Source: Nautilus pompilius (Eukaryota; Mollusca; Cephalopoda; Nautilida; Nautilidae). Taken from it: a stretch of DNA of 64,000 nt. The stretch spans positions 186,001 through 250,000 of the forward strand of contig JACATO010001049.1 of assembly GCA_018389105.1 (NCBI GenBank), read 5' to 3'. Positions 1 to 10,830 of the stretch are shown one piece after another. The notes under the pieces were generated by a model. That model was not told the origin of the DNA, did not search any database, and worked only from the letters and a program-made list of their open reading frames with translations. The position numbers were made by a program, and so were the translations under genes. Position 1 is the stretch's first letter, and each line of letters starts with the position of its first letter.

Positions 1-3000
1 AATATTGAATTTTAGAGCGTGAAAGACAGCAAACCGCAAAATCAGATGTTAAACCCTCTTCCTACCGCGAACCCAGTATAGCTCGTGGCCGGCCTGGACA
101 GGCGCTGCGGACATATCCAGTGTTCTATCGCATTGTTTCACTGCCACTCAGTCTTCACAAACGAGCATTCATGAAGCACTTTCAAGGCACCCAGATAAAT
201 TTAGGGGGTCACGGTTTCCGTTGAGCGGGTACTGCCCGTCTTGATGGGCTGACCGCCTGGAGTCTTCGGGCTCCCCAGGGGGCGCATCGATCACCAGCAC
301 GGTCGGGGGTTATATCACTCGATTCTTACACCCCAAATCCGGAACCCTGAGAGGTTCCAGGTCACCCAGTCCCTTCCGAGACACGTTGGAAAATCATAGA
401 CACCACCGAAAAATTACAAACTTACAAGTCTTGATTTATTTTAATACGTAAAGAAAGCAGATGGATCGTTTGGGTAACCCTTCTATAACCAGAATAGGTA
501 CAAACTGTAGAGATCATTGTTGCTAAGCCTCCGCTTCCGCACCCAGAAGGTAGTCACCCCGTGATGGTGTCCAAAAGTTGGTGACCTTACTTTGTGTGTA
601 GTTGTGTACCGTTATAAGCGGGTGGCGCCATGAAAGCAGCACATATAAACGAAGCCTAGCAAGTGTAGCATGGGTCCCACGTGTTATGCATGTAAGCTTC
701 CTTGTCTCGACGTATCAGTTACAGTTATGTGCGGATGCGAAGGAAGTGCCAAGACCTCTGCAAAAGTCACTGTAGAGTTGCCGTTCGGTTCTCGTTTAAC
801 AACAGAATATGTCAACAGATGCGCGGTAACAATCACAGGTACCCCCGGAAGATGTCTGAAAACTGATCTTTATAGATTTTTATGAGCCGCTGCAAGATGT
901 CGCGAGATTTGTGTACATTTGGACGTTCCCTATTCCACCAGAAGAATTACTGTCACCCAGTTCGGCCTCAGATCACCAGTCGGAGAGATCGATGATTTTT
1001 GGCCACGTCATCACAACGTAAAACATTTTTTTTTTAACAAGATTTCAACTTTGGCCAGACTACTGCAACGGGGAACCAGAATCTGTCTGAATTCGTCTAC
1101 CCGCTCATCGCTCTGACTTCCATCATCAGAATGTATGCTTACTTCTGACGCAACGCGAATGACAAAAGATTGGGGTGAATACTACACGCTAATGACGCAT
1201 TTGGAACAGTATATTTTTATTCGGTGCTAAATAATGAGTTTGTTAATACAAACAAAAAAAAAAAAAATGGGTCTGTTTTGGCAGTATAAATGTGTTGGTA
1301 CCAGGATGGGATCTTCGTGACCCGACTGCCATACCTGTTGAGGAGGTGATCTTCGTGGGCATCCAGCCAGACTCTACTTCAGCGAGACCTTATTCGTCCA
1401 CGCAGATGGACGAGCCGCGAAACTGTTGCAGCAGAACGATATTCAGGGGCCTGGCCGGTCTGCGAGGTTGTTTGAAACTTTTCTCTTTTCCATAGAACGC
1501 GTGGGGGCCTGGCAGGAATAATTGGGTAGCCCACGTTGACGTTATGAACGGTATTAAATCACCGGAAATCTAGAAAATCATCCACGTGACGAGAAAATGA
1601 GGCACAGCCATCAGGAACAGGAATGGCAGACTCGAGTTTCGATAGGGAGATTTTCTGGCAGTGACTTCTTTCTCAGTCGCAGAGGACAAATCCTCTTTTT
1701 GAACCAACAATAAAATTAGCATAAGATTATGACCTAATATCGCTGGATATACAGTGCACGCCATAATAATTTGGTAATCAGTTTTTATTACATTATATCT
1801 GTTTGTTGCAAAAAAAAAAAAAAATGTCAGATAAAGATTAGCAGCAGCCTGAAATCGGTCATGGTGAAACTTGTTCGAGCCACTTCTCGAGGCGAGGGAA
1901 GACTATTTTGTTTGGCATTGATTGTAAAAAAAAGCATTCTATCACGGTTCTGTTTAGGTTTCCCATATCCGTGCGAGAGCTTCTTTTAATTCCTTTACAC
2001 TGGCGAAGCATGAACAAATCAAATATTTCCACAGAGGTTCTTTTGATTCATCCTCGGCTATCGGGTACCTAGCGAAGAATTCGAACGCTTCGATTACTCT
2101 TCCAGAGGGAGGTCAGCCGCATGTAGCGCCATCCTAATGAAGAATGTCGACAGCAAATCTCAGTATGTATTGTTGGTATAATGATAGGAGATGTCTTTAA
2201 AATGTCAGTGTATCTGGATGAGATGAGACGTCCTCCGACAAACACCAATTTTGTTCTTCCATCATGCTGGATTTCAGCCCATATACTGACACTTCGGGTT
2301 TCATATTTGATCCTTATCTCGTGATATTGGAGTTGATAGGCTTAGTTAGGTCTCTATGAGTACACGTCTCCAATGCATAACAGTATTTTGACGTGGTCTT
2401 TGATCAGGCCTTTAAAAGCGATCTTTGCATATTGCAAGAAGGGGTTTCCTACTTGCTACAGCTACCTATCCTCTGCATCCTAGTAGAAAAAAGACGATGG
2501 AAATCAGTTCTTTCGTTCATTTGTTTAATGGGTGACGCCATCAAGTAAATCTTGACGGCGAGTGTGAGTGGAGAGTAATAGCACGTTTTTGCCTCGTGGC
2601 GCCGTTAATGGCCTTCTGGGCTAATCCCTGCAGCACTGACATTTGCTCGGGTGGGAGTCACCACAGTATCGGACAGAGATCCACCAGAAAGATCGAGACC
2701 AACACGACTTCAGCTAAACGGTATTATTAATTCGGGTGACGATTGTTTTCGAGTGTTCACCTAGACGGGCTTTGTATGCGTAACCACACCTGAGTCATGC
2801 GCATTACGGATAGATGCATTCACTTACAAAAGTGTAAAAGTTAATATGGCCGGGTTCTGTAAGATTCGATCAGCAGCTTCAATCACATTGTGAGCATAAG
2901 ACATATTGATTCTTTTAGTAAAATCGCTGCCACCCGTGTGGAAGTTAATAAAGAAGAGAAGTAGTGTTATATACTTCGAGGTCCACGGTTAAGCCACAAA

Positions 3001-6000
3001 ATCCCTTTTGTTTTCAACGCTTATTTATTGATTTATAATAAAGAGTTAATAAAATAAGAATAACTTGAATATGCACAAAATCCAGATCGATGTACTGATT
3101 GAATGCCCCAAGTCTCGGATGCCCAAAAGTTGTCAAGCAGTTTCCACCTCGGTAAACCATTGTTCTATAAATAATTTTCAAGAACAGTAAAGAGAACTTC
3201 ATAGTTTGAATCGCTGAAAAGTTCCAAAAGTTTTGGTAATTTCCCGACGTCGCAGCAACTCAATCAAATTAAAATCTTTCAGCAAGGTTCGCTGAAACTA
3301 AGCCAAGTCGAATGTTTGCATTCTGTTCCGTATTTAACTTTATTTTAAAAAAAAAACACTGGCTTAAACAATAAGATGCTTAAAAATAACAATGAACTCT
3401 CCTTGGTTGCGGTAATGCTGGAGGGAAACTATTTATGAAACTAAAATAATTACTATATTTTTTTTAAAATATAAGAAACCTCGTCTGATTGATGTGATAT
3501 TTACCACTAATTTAAACCAATTTCGTAGGAATTATTTCTCATTATGTACCCATTTAGAAATTGCGCTTTAAACTGGAGTACAGTAGCATTTATGTTAACC
3601 TTAAAAGCCATTTTTTAATGCTCTTAACTAAGATTTTAGTAAAAGATTTTTAACGGATTTTGTGCACATAGAATTTCTTTTATCCTACTGTCTTGTGAGA
3701 TCTACGCAAACATTGTTAGGGGCCCTTCTCACACAATCTCCCGCTTTCAGCCGCAAATAAAAGGATGCTTTATCCAGAAGAGGATGAGAATGATTGTTCG
3801 GGGAAGGAACAAAGAAACCGACACATTTGCTCAGTGATCCAGGAATAACTTGCCCTTTGATGAGAAAACAATTGGGAATTTAGACCCAGAATGTAAGAGG
3901 AGCATAGAAAAAAAGGACTTTTTACAGAAAGATCCTACTAGGAAAAAATTGAAAAAAGCTCTTTCAAGCATAAATTAGAACAATCGGTATCTTTTGATAG
4001 CGTGAAGTGTCATTACATCGTGACGTACAGAAAAATGACAAAATCGATGTCGGTTTCTCGGCGTAGGTAAAAAACCCCGATACGAAGATTTGCAAAAGCA
4101 ATCACTGTATTTCAAGAAGTTAATTAAATCAGTTAAAAAGTAGATGCTATTTTTTTTTTTTTTTTTTTAATTTGTTTAGAATATTTGTCACTTAAGAGAT
4201 TGCCTATTAATTTTAAACTGCGCTGGAAATAGGCAATGTCAGGTCTCCAAATGGTTAAAAAAAAAGAAAGTGTCACGCGAGACAAGATACTGCTGAAGGG
4301 GGGCTAGATGGTGCGATTCGGAAGTCAGTCGACAGATGGAGCTCGTGTTTGGACTGGTCCGCCATTCGTCGAGCTGCCTTTCACGTCAGAAAGCTGACAC
4401 GCAAGCAGAAAGCATTCTGAGATTTGCAATCAAAGTGCAAACGAAACGGGTAAAGCAGATAACCTAGGGGAAAAGTTCTTTGAAATTGACAAAGATACCG
4501 CGTCTATAAATACGGACGGCGAAGGGAGAATTCATTACCTTGTCAGGGAAAGCTATGTAGACATTTTTACAGGATAAATGTGGCTTCTGAGGAAATCGTG
4601 TTTGAGGAAACAACGATTACCACTTTTCAGAAAGCGTGCATACACTCTCGTCTTCTGCGAACCAGACAGCCACATTACATATATATTCACATCTTTTTCT
4701 GATGCAACTATTATGGATGAGAGAAGAAAGACGAGATGCTTCAGTACTAAGCTATGGAAAGATGACGGAAAGGGAAACTAGAGAGCACTTCTCTGACGAC
4801 GGTCTAAAGGTGCGGATACTGAACCAAGAAACACTACACAGATGATGGCAGATGCGGGACGAAACAAGATGCAATTTCATCACTACGCAGTTTACACCTA
4901 AATATTTTTTTTAAGAAAACGAGGCAACTTGACGGTTAGAAGGAGGAGTAACTGGACTTAGTGGAACTTGTTTTGAGACGTAGATATTTGAGGAGAAATT
5001 CAGATTCTGACAAATTTCTAAAAAAAAAAAGCGTTATTCGCAAAACAAACCCGAACATTAGGACAGCTTTTGGCAGCAGCTACAGATTGGCAGCTCTCTT
5101 TTGGTGTCGTCCATTTATACTGTACGTGACTGACGGGGCAATTACAATCGTGAAGTCTGTCGGATAGCATCGGAAAATATTTTCCTTAAAATATATTACA
5201 AATGGAAGTCGCACTAATTTTTCTAACTACAAAAAAAAAATATATATATTCATTTTATTTAATTCTCACGTTTTTTGAATGATGTCGATCCTTGCATGTT
5301 TGAAATATTTTATTCCAATTTCTGTACTGATATTTTGTTGTTGTTGTTGTTTTTTATTTCTCATCGTGAACAAGGGAAGGAAACGAAGTAACCAATTTCC
5401 GCTTCTCAGTAGAAGAGAGTGCATTACTTTCCACTTTACTTCAGCCAGACATCTGCACAAGCTGTAAATTGAATGAACGTTGTTTTTTTTTTTTGTTGAA
5501 AAAACTACGAATGCTTCTCTTAAACTTACAAAACAGATTATAGTCGCCGGGCTGCATGTTAGTATATATCCTGACACCACCTTAACTGTCTCTGATAATA
5601 AACAAAATTTCATCACTTATCCCTTAACACAACCGTGCCTCCAAATATCTACCAGCCAACCAAACTAACAACAGCATTGAGTTCACTTTTCGGTGCTGGG
5701 TGTTAAGTAACAAAACCTACAGTGTCACGTACTCAATACATGTCGAACCTTATTTTATAAAAATAAATTACAAGGTAATGCTTGCTTTGAATATATATAT
5801 ATTTTTTTAAATCATGGTTTTCCGGTACAAAATAATTTTTGCTGGCTGCGCATTACACAAGGAACAAGCGATGCACAGGTGTAATACTAAAGGAATTAGG
5901 GGAGCCGGGTTTTGAATCGAAACGAAATTTGTGTCTAATACGTTAAAAGCTAGAGACGTCTAGCGACGGGAACAGCAAATCTTATACGGAACAATCTGAT

Positions 6001-7045
6001 TTCATTAAAAAGGGTTCACCCCCCCCTTCAGCCACTTTGATTTACTCTGGATGTAGTTATCGTAAGTTAACCACTGATATTTGTCCGAACACTTAAAAAT
6101 ATGTTCCCAAAGCAGCTCCTTGATTTTTCTCGAAGAACAACTAAATATGTTCGACGTCGAGGCGAAGTTATGTCACGTCAATGGACCAGGAGGACAGGGT
6201 CCCTCCCCCCCCATTTTTTAAATTTTTTTATTGCTGTTGTGTGAATTTTCTCGAACGCTTTGATTTCTCAGAAGTCCGAGTTTCCTTCGGTCTGCACGTG
6301 GGCCCCAGAGCCTAGCTATGCCGCTGACCCTGAAGACCTTAACAGACCGACCACCAGGGGCCGCCGCTCACGCTGTTGATTTCCCACTGCAAGACGGATG
6401 TGACGACGTAGAGGCTAGTAAATTATCCCCAGTTTTTCCAATCCTTAAACAGACCTTTAGTTTGATGGCTGCTACCTCGAGATCTCGTTGATAAATCTCA
6501 AAGTAACTGCAAAGCCAGAAGATAAATTAACCCGCCTATCGATTGCGTCCGAGCACCCACGTGGTCGACCCCCGGCCTGACCGGACGCTCAACTGCAGAA
6601 GCTGGTCGGTGGCAGACAAAATTAAATGATAGGCATGAGGAATGGTTATTAGATCTGAAGAAGGCAGATCGAGATAAACGTTCGTCAGGACTGCCCGAGT
6701 CCGAGCCTGAAGTTGAAAAATTCTTGCTGAAAGTGGATTTGTCTGAGAATTGTTTCATCGTGACGACAGGCCTAATTTGTCCGACCTGCGCACGAAGGTA
6801 GGGGAAAGTGGCAGAGCGGAAGACGGAATTTCGACATTTTGAACACTTATTTTAACTACCATGGATTTTTATCCCCAATCCTGCGAGAACATTTAATCTA
6901 AATGAAACGTTATTCTAGACCCCTCCCCATTTCTTATAAATCTCATCTATGTTGACGGTGGGGAAGTGAAACGGATACTGGCTGTGAACTAAAGTAAATC
7001 GTATAATGCCACGTATAGCCTGATGACCGGCTCGGATACACGGCT
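1..7045. other. intergenic, no recognised gene
   Basis: Short ORFs only (72 codons or fewer apart from two low-complexity or shadow frames). GC-richer patches at about 190-400 and 6280-6620 and poly-A/T runs near 1253, 4150 and 5226. The plus frame at about 6620-6760 (LKKADRDKRSSGLPESEPEVEKF split over two segments) is open for some 50 codons but not recognised. Confidence 0.6.
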
Positions 7046-7063
7046 ACAGTGCCATGTAAAAAT

Positions 7064-7180
7064 GGAGAAGATTTACAGTATTTGGTAAATCAAACTACGC
7101 TTTACCTCATCATTTTATTATTTACCAATGAGAATTCAGCTTTTATTAAACGCATTGCTGAACAGTCATCTATACCTTCC
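7064..7180 (+). repeat. candidate 5' LTR remnant
   Basis: Shares several blocks in the same order with 10656-10760: GAAGATTTAC, a TTAC-TCATCAT block, ACCAATGAGAATT and GCTTTTAT(T/A)AAACG. Identity by eye is moderate over about 75 bp and decays after that. Flanking pol in the correct order is what suggests an LTR pair. Exact termini and target duplication were not found. Confidence 0.5.
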
Positions 7181-7479
7181 TACTTATCTCTTTTCTTTTT
7201 TAAATTTTTTTCCCTCAAAGCTGATTCAAGCACAATAGCCGAACATTTTCTCCCACCAGGCCAATTATCCTTCATTGGCAACTTCAGCGAAAACTTGAGA
7301 CGCTGAAAGAAAATAAGAGGCTAAATCAATATCTTACTTCCGCAAACGCATTGACAAGGAAAGGCTAGCAAATTATCAACACCTTTGTTTTAGACAATGA
7401 TGGTAATACAGAAAAGCTGTGACCCAACATCTTAAATTTAGATAATATTAAAATCACGAAAAAATACCATAATGGAAAC

Positions 7480-8340
7480 GTTATCAGGGCACATGGCAAT
7501 AAAAGTTGGACTTTTGCATAGAGAATGTTATCTCGGCTACAGTTCTCCGACTAGCAGCATTGGAAAGCTTGAGCTAATTGAAAGAAATGATAGCGTAGGA
7601 GTTATCACAAACAAAAAGACTATTAGATGAGTACAATATTTTGTTGATTGGCTAGGATGCTTCAAAGAATACCAAGTGGTCCAACCAACATGGAAAGTTC
7701 CCGACAGTCTGCTACTTGGCAAAAAGAGAGATGGATTGTGCAAGTTCACCAATCTACCATATGTATCAACAGTATAGTTATTGTCAAAAGTCGCGATGAC
7801 TCCATTAGACTCTACCATGATCTGTGAGATTCAAATAAAGCAACCATGAAGGAGCGATACAGAATTTCCCACACCAGAAGACAGCATGTAAACTTCCTGA
7901 GTAACTGTATTCTCAGCCTTCGCTGAAAAAGAATAGATACTGACAAGTGAAACTTAATGAAGAAATCTTTTTTCTGTATACTTTCAACAACTTTTAGGAG
8001 AACTATATTTTAAACAATGTAATGTACACGTAAGTGCAATATCTGCTTCAACAAAAAAAATATCCAGATTAAATTAAAGAAAGTAGTATACCAGGGAAAG
8101 GCAACTCACTCAAAGGGGGCAAAAGAGAAAATTCAAGCGGTTCTCAAAATACCAAAACCAGAGAAGATAAACAGGATTTACAACGACTATTCGATATACT
8201 GTAAACTGTTTCTCAAAGTACTTACCGAATATGGCTGAAATAACGGCATGTCTGCTGCTCGAGAAAATATCTGAAAGTTTAGGTAACAAATCCCTTTTAT
8301 GCTCCCTCAATGTTACTGACAATTCAAGCTGAAGCTTCAC
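7480..8340 (+). pseudogene. Gypsy protease tail and reverse transcriptase remnant
   Basis: Plus-strand remnant with several stop codons. Around 7550-7600 the residues KLELIERNDSV resemble the end of a retropepsin domain. At 7650-7700 LGCFKEYQVVQPTWKVP matches the linker before the RT fingers. FPTPEDSM at about 7865-7890 followed by a VFSAF segment corresponds to the RT region before the first catalytic Asp; the palm is too damaged to show the YxDD box. KIPKPENKQDLQRLFD near 8140-8180 is the thumb/connection region. The minus-strand ORFs here are shadows. No functional RT can be made from this copy. Confidence 0.75.
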
Positions 8341-8349
8341 GAAAAAGCT

Positions 8350-8535
8350 TGAAACATGACTATTCCAAGAAGGAAAGCCTGTAGCACATACCTCAAAATG
8401 TGCAGAGAAAAGCTACGCATAAGTTGAGAAGAAATTTCTCTTTATTGTTTCTTTGGGTTCGCTCAGTTCAATCGGTACGTCTATGGAAAAGCAACAGAAT
8501 TTCAAATCGACCAGAAGCCGCTTGAAGCAAATGTA
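8350..8535 (+). pseudogene. Gypsy RNase H remnant
   Basis: The frame reads LFQEGKPVAHTSK, then an in-frame TAA and a one-base shift after FIV, then FNRYVYGK and a DQKPLE stretch. These match the order of a Ty3/Gypsy RNase H domain. The usual DHKPLE appears as DQKPLE, a substitution of the conserved His. Together with the stop and the shift, this marks an inactive copy. Confidence 0.78.
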
Positions 8536-8682
8536 GTCTCTAAGTGAAGCTTCTTCGATGTATCTTTTTTAGACTACAAAGGTAGCTAACTCGTTTCGCA
8601 TTACGTTCCTAGCAACCGCATACTTATTTCAGAAAATTTATTTGAACTTTCTAGGTGAAATGCGAAATTTGACCTGAGAAGG

Positions 8683-8872
8683 AGAGAGAGAGAGAGATGA
8701 CGTCATTACACAGAGATGATGTTCATTACAGAGAGAGACATGACGTCATTACACAGAGAGAGACATGACGTCATTACACAGAGATGATGTTCATTACAGA
8801 GAGACATGACGTCATTACACAGAGATGATGTTCATTACAGAGAGAGAGAGCGAGAGAGAGAGAGAGGGAGAT
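8683..8872 (+). repeat. (GA)n minisatellite with TGACGTCA sites, copy 1
   Basis: Purine-rich array in which GA runs alternate with TGACGTCATTACACAGAGA and TGATGTTCATTACAGAGAGA units. Exact TGACGTCA occurs four times (starts 8698, 8741, 8766, 8807). It lies between the RNase H and integrase remnants of the Gypsy copy, so it expanded or inserted there after that element. The same unit in the reverse orientation is at 48557-48812. Confidence 0.9.
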
Positions 8873-9249
8873 GGGGGTTGGTTATAATACAAAGAATAGT
8901 CGCAAACCTCAGTCAGTGCTAAGAAGCTAGGCTAACCACGACACGCGTCAGTTTGTGACAGTTAACTTCATGCTTTACGAGTAATTCTAGAAGTTCGAAC
9001 TGGCTAACCACCAAATCAAACACTTCTTTGCTTGTGTGTCAGCAGTGACCTCCTCCGAATGGAATCCGCGAAGTTGAAAGCTTTCTTTTTGTTGGAGAGA
9101 ATTTCAAATAAATACTGGAACTTTACGTGAGAGTCATCTTGAGATGGAAAAGTGTACTTACTTTGAGAGCTCGTACAGCCATCTACTGGCTCCAAATAAC
9201 ATCCGACATTGACGATTTCACTTCCTTATCTGCTACATATCTCAAGTAG

Positions 9250-10235
9250 AAGAGGAAACAACCAAAAAATTTCATAATTTCTTGTGGTACCGAGCAGACT
9301 ATGACAGGAACTTGGAATGGGTCAATTTGGAATCGGATTTCAGGACTATCCTTTTGTTTCTTGACTGCTTCTCAAAATACCCGAAAATCAGTGTACTGAA
9401 GGGCAAAACAGCCCAAACTGTAATCATTCATCTAAACTCAATCCCAGAAAGATCCGAAAGAACACAAATTCTTATGTTGGATAAAATGCAATTTCACTCT
9501 AAGGAACTTATTCATTTCCCAAAACCACAGGACCTGGAGTTTGTAGCATTTAGCCGGATTTACGTGCAATCAAACAGAGAGGGAATATTTCAAACTAACA
9601 AAAACATAAATTAAAGGCGGAAAATGGCAACTTATATATAAGGCTCTTCTGCAATAAGAGAACGCCGATTTATAGAAGGATCTATTCAACCACGCAACGC
9701 TTTATGAACAAAACTTTAAGTTAAAAAAAATTTGTGAAAGTCGAGTAACTCTTCACCACAAATAGTCCAAGATCGTGAAAACAATCATGCAATCTCCAAC
9801 GATATAAAATGCACGGCAAAGAATCAAAAACCGTACCAAATTTATCAGAAGGTGATTCCATAAGAATTCAATGATGAAATACGCGGGGAAACTGCCGATT
9901 TTCACACAAATACATAACTCACCAGGATCTTATACTTTCGAAACATCCAATACTGCAGTAATCGACAAGATATGCTCAAAACAAAGGAGAAGTCCTTATA
10001 CTTAACGGTCCAGAATGGTATTCGGACAGCCTCCTTCCAATGGATGGAAAATCTAAAACATCAGAACAAGGACGCATGCACGATGCATCGGAATCACGGA
10101 CTAAAGAAAATCACAGCTACGAGCAATTCAAGCAAACGAACTCCGTCAGGAAAATGGTGAAATACGTCCATCTGGAGTCAGGGTCGTCAGAAAACCGGTC
10201 CCATATCGTGATTACGTTTAATCACGTGTGTGTGT
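9250..10235 (+). pseudogene. Gypsy integrase remnant
   Basis: An open stretch from 9282 to 9614 carries the rve integrase core: LLFLDCFSKYPKISVLKG with the first catalytic Asp, LMLDKMQFHSKEL where the second Asp is kept but the usual Asn-Gly is lost, and VQSNREGIFQT at the position of the final Glu. Beyond 9614 the frame is broken, but the CNKRTPI and FMNKTL segments (9650-9715), SEGDSIRIQ near 9850 and a YTFETSN segment near 9940 match the C-terminal integrase extension. The two ORFs at 9972-10255 fall in this tail and are not separate genes. Confidence 0.8.
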
Positions 10236-10655
10236 GTGTGATTTTGAGCCAGTAGTAAAGACTAGACTCCAAACATGGGTCAGTGCTAGCAACTTCGGCC
10301 TCAAAAACTAGCCATAATTAACGTTCTATATTTGCTATATAAATGAGCTTATGATACTTTCATATTTCCTTGTTAAGTAAACATTACTTAAATTTCCTAT
10401 CTAAAGCAGCATGAGTCATAACTGTTCATTTTTGTATTATCTAATAATGCGTATTGAAAAAGATCCATTTTGTTCATTTAATGCAATCACATTGCCATTG
10501 TTCCATGCCAGATCGTTTGTGAACAATTTAATCATCAGAAACTTCTAAATATTCAATCTGCAAATCTTATAGAGTTCTATTCTTCCTTTCCTTTCCTTTT
10601 TTTAAAATTAAAAAAAAACAAACAAACAGAAAATCGAGAGATGTCATGTAGAAAT

Positions 10656-10760
10656 ATAGAAGATTTACGATAATTCGAAATTCACACGACACCTTACATC
10701 ATCATCGCAGTACCGACCAATGAGAATTTGGCTTTTATAAAACGTTTTACTTCCTAGTCC
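10656..10760 (+). repeat. candidate 3' LTR remnant
   Basis: Counterpart of the repeat at 7064-7180, located about 400 bp after the last recognisable integrase tail. Best-matching core is ACCAATGAGAATT...GCTTTTATAAAACG. Boundaries are uncertain. Confidence 0.5.
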
Positions 10761-10830
10761 GTGCCGTCTTCTTTATCCTTTATCAGAGTGAAGGAATTAG
10801 TACAATTGATATTAAAGAAAACGATAAACG

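Larger units (their letters stand above)
7050..10830 (+). mobile_element. degraded Ty3/Gypsy LTR retrotransposon
   Basis: About 3.8 kb on the plus strand carrying remnants of pol in the Gypsy order: protease tail, reverse transcriptase, RNase H, integrase. All are interrupted by stops and at least one frameshift. Both ends carry related sequence: about 7064-7160 and 10656-10755 share GAAGATTTAC, a CTTTAC/CCTTACxTCATCAT block and ACCAATGAGAATT followed by GCTTTTAT, consistent with diverged LTRs. There is almost no room for gag between the left repeat and the protease remnant, so gag is deleted or unrecognisable. A (GA)n/TGACGTCA minisatellite interrupts it between RNase H and integrase. It is old and not mobile on its own. 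Confidence 0.82.

Noticed and set aside
8683..8872. CRISPR-like repeat-spacer array
   Set aside because: Unit spacing is irregular (43, 25, 41 bp), spacers are GA runs and the DNA is animal; it is a minisatellite.
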